A stretch of 64,000 nt of DNA from the NCBI GenBank assembly GCA_026400815.1, contig JAPLOI010000003.1:1-64000 (forward strand). The letters are read 5' to 3'. The translations under genes and the position numbers were made by a program. Below are positions 58,831 through 64,000 of the stretch, one piece after another; positions within the stretch are counted from its first letter, which is position 1; the number at the start of each line of letters is the position of its first letter. The stretch comes from Alphaproteobacteria bacterium. Lineage in GTDB: Bacteria > Pseudomonadota > Alphaproteobacteria > Acetobacterales > Acetobacteraceae. The notes beneath the pieces are model-generated. The model did not search any database. It was not told the origin of the DNA and saw nothing but the letters and a program-made list of their open reading frames with translations.

Positions 58831-59898
58831 ATGCCCAACATCAGCCTGATCCGCCCCCCTGCCTGGAGCATGCTCGGCGAACGCTGGCGGGTGCTGGAGG
58901 CGCAGGCCGATGGCTCCTTCTTCCAGAGCTGGTCCTGGGTGGGCTGCCGCGTGGCGGCGCGCTTTCCCGATCCCTGGCTGCTGGCGGTGGAGGAAGGCGG
59001 GCGCACCGTGGCATTGGGCCTGTTCAACCGCCGGCCCAGTTTTCCCTGGGGCGCGCGGCATTGGCTGAACGAGAGTGGGCAGGCGGCGGCCGATAGCATT
59101 CATGTGGAGCATAACGGCCTGCTGCTCGCCCAGGGCACGCCGCCGGGCCTGCTGGCGCGGCTGCTGGGTGGGCTGGTGGCCCGGGGGCAGTGCGTGGTGC
59201 TGAGCGGGGTGGACGAGGCCCACGCCGCCGCGGCGCGGGCCACGCCGGGGCTGCGGCGCGACCGGGCGCATCCGGCGCAGGCGCATGTGGTCGATCTCGC
59301 GGCGGTGCGGGCGTCGCCGGGCGGGCATCTGGCGCTGCTGAGCGCCAATGCGCGCCAGCAGATCCGCCGTTCGCTGCGCCGCTATGCCGGCGCGGGGGAA
59401 CTGCGCGTGGCGCGCGCAGCCTCGCTGGCCGAAGCCCAGGCACATCTGGCCGCCCTCGCCGCGCTGCACCAGCAAACCTGGACGCGGCGCGGCCAGCCCG
59501 GCGCCTTCGCCAACCCCGAGTTCGTCGCCTTTCATGCCGCGCTGCTCGAGGCGGCCTGGCCGCGCGGGGAGATCGACCTGCTGCGCATCGCCGCCGGCGG
59601 GCAGGTGCTGGGCTATCTCTACAATTTCCGCTGGCGCGGCCGGGTGGCGAACTACCAGAGCGGGTTCGACTATTCGGCTGATTCGGCGCAGCTTAAGCCG
59701 GGGCTCACCTGCCACCATCTGGCGGTGGCGATGTATGCCGCGGAGGGGCTGGGCACCTACGACCTGCTGGCCGGCAATGACCGCTACAAGACCAGCCTCG
59801 CGACCGGGACAGAGCCGTTGCACTGGTTCGAACTGCTGCCGCGCGCCTCCCTGCCCGGGCTGGTGCATCGGCTGCGGCAGGCGCTGGGCCAGGGCTAG
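58831..59898 (+). CDS. GNAT family protein, FemAB/BcsL-like
   Basis: A 355-residue FemAB-type protein. SFFQSWSWVGCRVAARF, LALLSANARQQIRRSLRRYAGAGELRVARA, FANPEFVAFHAALLEAAWPRGEIDLLRIAAGGQVLGYLYNFRWRGRVANYQSGFDYSADSAQLKPGLTCHHLAVAMYAAEGLGTYDLLAGNDRYKTSL match the C-terminal GNAT (PF13480-type). It is divergently transcribed from ydcF and shares only family-level similarity with the 56906-57943 protein. Its stop TAG is part of the first unit of a 13-bp repeat array. Confidence 0.85.
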   Translation: MPNISLIRPPAWSMLGERWRVLEAQADGSFFQSWSWVGCRVAARFPDPWLLAVEEGGRTVALGLFNRRPSFPWGARHWLNESGQAAADSIHVEHNGLLLAQGTPPGLLARLLGGLVARGQCVVLSGVDEAHAAAARATPGLRRDRAHPAQAHVVDLAAVRASPGGHLALLSANARQQIRRSLRRYAGAGELRVARAASLAEAQAHLAALAALHQQTWTRRGQPGAFANPEFVAFHAALLEAAWPRGEIDLLRIAAGGQVLGYLYNFRWRGRVANYQSGFDYSADSAQLKPGLTCHHLAVAMYAAEGLGTYDLLAGNDRYKTSLATGTEPLHWFELLPRASLPGLVHRLRQALGQG

Positions 59899-59972
59899 GC
59901 GAGGGGGCTAGGCGAGGGGGCTAGGCGAGGGGGCTAGGCGAGGGGGCTAGGCGAGGGGGCTAGGCGAGGGGG
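59895..59972. repeat. 13-bp tandem repeat, six exact units, containing CTAG stops
   Basis: CTAGGCGAGGGGG repeats from 59895, 59908, 59921, 59934, 59947 and 59960. The array starts inside the stop codon of the GNAT gene and ends one base before the stop of the convergent epimerase (TAA complement at 59973-59975), filling the whole gap. Because the unit is 13 long and CTAG reads as TAG on both strands, the array places stops in all six frames. Confidence 0.95.
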
Positions 59973-60950
59973 TTAGGCCGCAGCCGCTTCCAGGCTGGCC
60001 AGGGTGCGGGCGAGTCCGTCCTCCAGCGCGATCCCGGCGCGCAGGCCCAGCGTGGCCACGGCGCGGGCGGGGTCGCCCAGCGAGCGGCGGATGTCGCCGG
60101 CGCGGGCGGGGCCGTGGGTGATGCGCGGCGCGCGGCCATGCAGGCGGCCCAGCGCCTGGGCCAGTTCCAATACCGAGGTCGCGCGCCCGGTGCACACGTT
60201 CAGCACGTGGCGGCCGGGCGCTTCGGCGATGAGGCGCATGGCAGCACGCAGATGCGCCACCACATCCCCGACATAGACGAAATCGCGCAGTTGCTGGCCG
60301 TCGCCATGGATGGTGATCTGGCGGTCGGCGGCGGCCAGGGCGGCGAAGATCGAGATCACGCCGGAATAGGGCGAGTGCGGGTCTTGCCGCGGGCCGAATA
60401 CGTTGAAGAAGCGCATGCCCGCGGTGGGCACGCCGTGCACCTGCCACGCCACCGCGCCGTGCAGCTCCGAGCCCAGCTTGTCTGCGCCATAGGCGGTGAG
60501 CGGGGCGGGCGCCAGCCCCTCATGCGCCACGGCGTCGCCGAGATTGCCGTACACGGCGGCCGACGAGGCATAGACCACCGGCACGCGCCCGGCGGCGCGG
60601 GCTGCGTCCAGCACTGTCACCGTACCCGTTTGGTTCACCAGGTGGGTGCCGCGCCAATCCTCGTTGCCGCGTGCGACAGAGGCGATGGCGGCGAGGTGGA
60701 AGCATCCGGCCACCCCCTGCATCGCCGCGCCGACCGCCACCGGGTCGGTGACGCAGCCGCGCACCAACTCGCACCGCGGATCGAGGTTGCCGACATGGCC
60801 GGTGGAGAGATCGTCCAGCACGCGCACTCGATGGCCCTCGGCCAGCAGGGCGTCTGCCAGGTGGGATCCGATGAAGCCTGCGCCGCCTGTTACCAGGTAG
60901 TGGGCCAAGTCGAGCCTCCGTTGCGCGTCCGCTGTCGCCGATGCCACCAT
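59973..60950 (-). CDS. NAD-dependent sugar epimerase (UDP-glucose/UDP-GlcNAc 4-epimerase type)
   Basis: A 325-residue extended SDR. Seen: YLVTGGAGFIGSHLADALLAEGHRVRVLDDLSTGH, VAGCFHLAAIASVARG, catalytic Ser-Ser (VYASSAAVYG) and YxxxK (TAYGADKLGSE), FFNVFGPRQDPHSPYSGVISIF, and IHGDGQQLRDFVYVGDVVAHL. The WbpP/GalE-like pattern fits supply of galacto- or galacturono-type sugars for the polysaccharide locus. ATG 60950 gives a 17-residue leader before the Rossmann strand; no better ATG lies closer. Confidence 0.9.
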   Translation of the reverse strand: MVASATADAQRRLDLAHYLVTGGAGFIGSHLADALLAEGHRVRVLDDLSTGHVGNLDPRCELVRGCVTDPVAVGAAMQGVAGCFHLAAIASVARGNEDWRGTHLVNQTGTVTVLDAARAAGRVPVVYASSAAVYGNLGDAVAHEGLAPAPLTAYGADKLGSELHGAVAWQVHGVPTAGMRFFNVFGPRQDPHSPYSGVISIFAALAAADRQITIHGDGQQLRDFVYVGDVVAHLRAAMRLIAEAPGRHVLNVCTGRATSVLELAQALGRLHGRAPRITHGPARAGDIRRSLGDPARAVATLGLRAGIALEDGLARTLASLEAAAA

Positions 60951-61057
60951 GATGGCACCGCCGCGGTTACCGGGCCGTCAAGCAGGCCGCAAGCCAACCA
61001 TGCGTGATATGGGGGCAAACCCGCTTCAACAACGTTACTTTCCGCAACGCAGCGGGA

Positions 61058-61897
61058 TCAACCGCCCTTCACCCCGCCTGCGGTCAGCCCCGCCACGATC
61101 TCCTTCTGCATGATCAGCGTCAGCGCCAGCACCGGCAGGGTCACCAGCAGGGCGGCGGCGGCCAGCGGGCCCCAGCTGACCTGCTCGAAGCTGATCACGT
61201 TGTACACCGCCACCGGCAGGGTGCGGGTGGCACGCCCGGCCAGCACCACGCCGAAGATGAAGTTGTTCCAGCTGAAGATGAAGGCCAGGATCATCGCCAC
61301 CACGATCCCCGGCCGGGCCAGCGGCAGGGCGATGTGGAAGAACGCTTGTCGGATGGTAGCGCCATCCACCAGGGCCGCCTCCTCCAGGTCTGGCGGCAGC
61401 CCCTCGAAGAAGCCAATCATCACCCACACCACGATCGGCACGGTGATCACCAGATGCGTGATCACCAGCGGCGTGAGCGTGCCGGTGAGGCCGAGCCACT
61501 GGAACAGCAGGAACAGCGGAATGAGGTACGAAAGGCCCGGCGTGACTCGCGCAATCATGATCAGCGCCGCCACCCGGTGCGCCTTGGCCTTGGCGATGCC
61601 GAACCCGGCCGGCACGCCCAGCAGCAGGGCGAGGCCCGTGGCGCCGAAGCTCACGATCACGGAGTTGATCGTGTAGGTCAGGAAGTCGTTGCGCTCGAAC
61701 ACCTCGATGAAGTTGTTCAGCGTCGGCGGGTTCGGGATGAACACGGGAACGAAGGACATGTTGTCCACCTCGTTCTTCAGCGACAGCGACAGCATCCACA
61801 GGAACACCAGGATCGCCGGCGAGATCAGTGCGAACACGCTGAGCCCGAAGAACACGCGGCCGATGCCGCGCCGGATGCGATGGGCGTTCATTGCCAC
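61058..61897 (-). CDS. Carbohydrate ABC transporter permease (MalG-like)
   Basis: A 279-residue inner-membrane permease with six TM segments. The cytoplasmic EAA loop reads LEEAALVDGATIRQAFFHIALPLARPGI, which docks to the ATPase. It forms a heterodimer with the permease encoded ten bases upstream. Typical of CUT1 sugar importers. No solute-binding protein or ATPase gene is visible in the window. Confidence 0.92.
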   Translation of the reverse strand: MAMNAHRIRRGIGRVFFGLSVFALISPAILVFLWMLSLSLKNEVDNMSFVPVFIPNPPTLNNFIEVFERNDFLTYTINSVIVSFGATGLALLLGVPAGFGIAKAKAHRVAALIMIARVTPGLSYLIPLFLLFQWLGLTGTLTPLVITHLVITVPIVVWVMIGFFEGLPPDLEEAALVDGATIRQAFFHIALPLARPGIVVAMILAFIFSWNNFIFGVVLAGRATRTLPVAVYNVISFEQVSWGPLAAAALLVTLPVLALTLIMQKEIVAGLTAGGVKGG

Positions 61898-61907
61898 TGC
61901 TCCCCCC

Positions 61908-62825
61908 TCACTGCCACTGTTCCCTTTGCCGGACCGTGAACAGCACCAGGCTGATCAGCAGGATGATCACGAAGAACACCACCGTCATCGCCGCCGCATA
62001 GCCCAGGTTATAGAAGGCGAAGGCGGTCTGGTACAGATACAGGTTGATCGTCTCGGACGATGTGCCCGGCCCGCCGCCCGATACGACAAAGATCAGGTCG
62101 AAGGCCTTCAGCGCGTCGATCGTGCGGATCACGGTGGCCACGATGATGTGCGGCCAGACCAGCGGCACGGTCAGATGGCGGAACGTGTCCCACGCGGAGG
62201 CGCCGTCGATGCGCGCGGCCTCGAACGGGTCGGTCGGCAGGCTGGCCAGCCCGCCCAGCACGATCAGCATCACCAGCGGAGTCCATTGCCAGGTTTCCAC
62301 CAGCACCAGCGTGGGGATTACGGAGGAGGCGGCGTAGCTCCACTGGCTCGGCGGCAGGCCGACGGAGGTGAGCAGGTAGTTCAGCACGCCGGCCTGGGGG
62401 TGGAACATCATGGTCCAGACCAGGGCGATGGCCACCGGGGTGGCCATCATCGGCAGGATGAACACGGTGCGGGCGAAGCCGCGCAGCGGGAAGTTGCGGT
62501 GGAAACACACCGCCGCGGCCACGCCGAGCACGACCGGGAAAAACACCGACAGCGCCGTGAAATACAGCGTGCGTACCACCGACCAGAGGAATCGCTCATC
62601 GGTGGGCAGGCGCAGGTAGTTGGCGAAGCCCACATAGGTGAAGGTGCCGCGCACATCCCACTCATGCATCGACATGAACAGGGTGAAGATCCACGGGAAC
62701 ACGATCACCGCGAACACCACCACCCCGGCCGGCACCACGAAGGGCCAGTATTTGCGCGCGTAGTTGCGCCCGCGCAGCCCGGTGGAGGGGGCGCGGGCAG
62801 CCGTGGTCTGCACGTCGGCGTTCAT
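61908..62825 (-). CDS. Carbohydrate ABC transporter permease (MalF-like)
   Basis: A 305-residue permease with six TM segments: FVVPAGVVVFAVIVFPWIFTLFMSMHEW at the N-terminus, and the EAA loop FEAARIDGASAWDTFRHLTVPLVWPHI. FDLIFVVSGGGPGTSSETINLYLYQTAFAFYNLGYAAAM is the classic MalF C-terminal region. First gene of the pair on the minus strand. Substrate unknown. Confidence 0.92.
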   Translation of the reverse strand: MNADVQTTAARAPSTGLRGRNYARKYWPFVVPAGVVVFAVIVFPWIFTLFMSMHEWDVRGTFTYVGFANYLRLPTDERFLWSVVRTLYFTALSVFFPVVLGVAAAVCFHRNFPLRGFARTVFILPMMATPVAIALVWTMMFHPQAGVLNYLLTSVGLPPSQWSYAASSVIPTLVLVETWQWTPLVMLIVLGGLASLPTDPFEAARIDGASAWDTFRHLTVPLVWPHIIVATVIRTIDALKAFDLIFVVSGGGPGTSSETINLYLYQTAFAFYNLGYAAAMTVVFFVIILLISLVLFTVRQREQWQ

Positions 62826-62936
62826 CGCGTGCGCCTGCGAATCATCATGGCGTCTCGGCTCACCGGACGTTCTCCCCGTATCCTGTCGGCCGGATTAGCC
62901 CCCGCGCCATGCGCATGCAACATTTCCCGCGCGGCG

Positions 62937-63037
62937 CGTGATCGTCGGAGGCGGAATCGCCGGAGACGTGAACCACGCGACCTGCACGAAACGTGATCGT
63001 CGGAGGCGGAATCGCCGGAGGCGTGAATCACGCGACC
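62937..63037. repeat. Two direct copies of a 46-bp imperfect palindromic repeat
   Basis: Copies start at 62937 and 62992 (CGTGATCGTCGGAGGCGGAA..., ending CACGCGACC), differing at two positions, spaced by nine bases. Each copy carries internal dyads (CGTGAT/ATCACG-like ends and GGCG-GAAT-CGCC). They lie between the permease start and the protease stop, so they may be REP-like elements. The rest of 62826-63046 shows no gene. Confidence 0.85.
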
Positions 63038-63046
63038 AGGCCAGGT

Positions 63047-64000
63047 TCAGGGCACCGGCAAATCGGTGATGCGGCACAGGTTCGCGCCCTTGCGCTCCAG
63101 CGCCCGCCCGCCCTCGAACACCACCCGCAGGTCGTAGCTGCATTCGCCGCCGCGCGGCAGGCGGAACAGCCGTGCCTCCTGCGGTGCCAGCTTGCCCTGG
63201 TCCAGCCGGTTGCGGCCCCAGCTACCGGTCCCGGCGGGGGTGGCGAACAGCTCGGCGACGGGCACTTGGCCGCGATTGACCAGGCGGAAGCTCGGGTCGT
63301 CCGCCGGCTTGCCGCCCGGCGTGGCCGAGGCTGTGGCCGGTGCCGGGCGCGCTCCTGTGCCGTAGCACTGGATGAACAGGGTGGAGGCATGCGCCACCTC
63401 CCCTACCGCCGCCGCGCGCATGTCCGGCCCCGTGCTTTGCGCCATCGTGGGCATGCTGCCGGCATCGCGCAGGAACTGCCGTGCCTCCACACCCTTGATG
63501 GCGAAATTGACGTTCTGCGGGATGTCGCCCCCGGTCATCTGCGCGATGCGCATGGCATTCAGCTTGCTCACCACCACGCCCACCACGTTGGCCTGGGCAT
63601 CCAGCAGCGGCCCGCCGGAATTGCCCGGCTGCACCGGGGCGCTGATCTGGAAATGCACGGGGTTGTCGCGCAGCCCGGCAAGCGCGCTGATATCCCCGGT
63701 GGTGAGGGTGGGGCCGGAGGAAAGCACGCCCGAGAGCGGGAATCCGTAGGTCACCACCGCCTCCCCGCGCGCCACCGCCGGGCCTTCGCGGAAGCGCAGC
63801 GCCGGGCCGGCATCTCCCTCATAGCCCAGCAAGGCGAGGTCACGGCGGGGATCGGAGGCCAGCACGCGGGCCTGGACCGTTTGCCCCTGCGGCGTGCGGA
63901 AGCTCACGCGCTGGCAGCCGTCGATCACGTGATGGTTGGTCAGCGCCCGGCCCGGTGCGACCACGAAGCCGCTGCCGCTGCTGGTCGGGCGGTCCTGCGC
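63047..64000 (-). CDS. Trypsin-like serine protease domain protein, 5' end beyond the window
   Basis: A partial gene continuing past base 64000. The visible part has a chymotrypsin-fold protease: FVVAPGRALTNHHVIDGC (catalytic His), SDPRRDLALLGYEG (catalytic Asp), and SAPVQPGNSGGPLLDAQANVVGVVVSKL (catalytic Ser in GNSGGPL). A second ~100-residue C-terminal domain follows (RLVNRGQVPVAELFATPAGTGSWGRNRLDQGKLAPQEARLFRLPRGG). This resembles periplasmic DegP/DegS-like proteases that replace PDZ with another module. Signal peptide and start are off the window. Confidence 0.85.
   Translation of the reverse strand, partial: AQDRPTSSGSGFVVAPGRALTNHHVIDGCQRVSFRTPQGQTVQARVLASDPRRDLALLGYEGDAGPALRFREGPAVARGEAVVTYGFPLSGVLSSGPTLTTGDISALAGLRDNPVHFQISAPVQPGNSGGPLLDAQANVVGVVVSKLNAMRIAQMTGGDIPQNVNFAIKGVEARQFLRDAGSMPTMAQSTGPDMRAAAVGEVAHASTLFIQCYGTGARPAPATASATPGGKPADDPSFRLVNRGQVPVAELFATPAGTGSWGRNRLDQGKLAPQEARLFRLPRGGECSYDLRVVFEGGRALERKGANLCRITDLPVP

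Noticed and set aside
59895-59972. CRISPR array
   Set aside because: The units are contiguous 13-mers with no spacers; it is a simple tandem repeat.

Overview
This is a high-GC chromosomal window from an alphaproteobacterium, most likely Acetobacteraceae (Roseomonas/Acidisphaera-like). The assignment is inference from the coding bias, a trxB-lysR pair, the mreBCD-mrdA-rodA and miaB-phoH-ybeY-corC clusters, a plasmid-RepA-type domain, a TAXI-type TRAP system and an exosortase-associated style polysaccharide locus. I see no rRNA, tRNA, CRISPR array or prophage.

Layout. 1-140: 5' end of an IS630-type transposase running off the left edge. 168-4868 (minus): short cis-prenyltransferase, small hypothetical, GST, threonine/serine dehydratase, ArnT-like GT39 and an Lrp/AsnC regulator. 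5042-7022: trxB and a LysR regulator, then a 456-base gap with a strong terminator and a possible small RNA. 7479-9579 (minus): EnvZ/OmpR-like two-component system. 9697-14423: AlkA-like glycosylase, two unrecognised paired genes, a conserved 97-residue protein, an Asp/Glu racemase-like protein and a YqaA/DedA membrane protein. 14552-20447: rod-shape and wall-elongation operon. 20461-27150 (minus): hydrolase, ChrA-like transporter, GNAT, Tam, DegT aminotransferase and CapD/FlaA1-type sugar dehydratase. 27380-32360: PlsC, MiaB, PhoH, YbeY, CorC (lipid and RNA/ribosome maintenance).

32484-34982 (minus) is an autotransporter broken by one in-frame amber codon. 35172-40334 is an accessory stretch rich in palindromes and repeats: GNAT, MFS, a chromosomal RepA-like protein with a long disordered tail, an iteron-like repeat block, and an unknown gene whose start codon abuts a perfect 20-bp palindrome. 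40481-45810: cysS, trmJ, SDR, metalloprotease, phhB, mmcB, serine hydrolase. 45911-49008: convergent TAXI receptor and fused TRAP permease separated by a roughly 125-bp palindrome. 49135-60950: SDR and an exopolysaccharide/glycoconjugate locus (amidotransferase, frameshifted oxidoreductase-epimerase fusion, GT4, O-antigen-ligase-like protein, two FemAB/BcsL-like GNATs, YdcF, UDP-sugar epimerase). 61058-62825: two sugar-type ABC permeases without visible partners. 63047-64000: partial trypsin-like protease.

Many genes are tightly packed with ATGA, GTGA, TTGA or TGATG junctions, suggesting translational coupling. The accessory interest lies in the RepA-like/palindrome module (37530-40334), two disrupted surface genes, and several intergenic repeat families.
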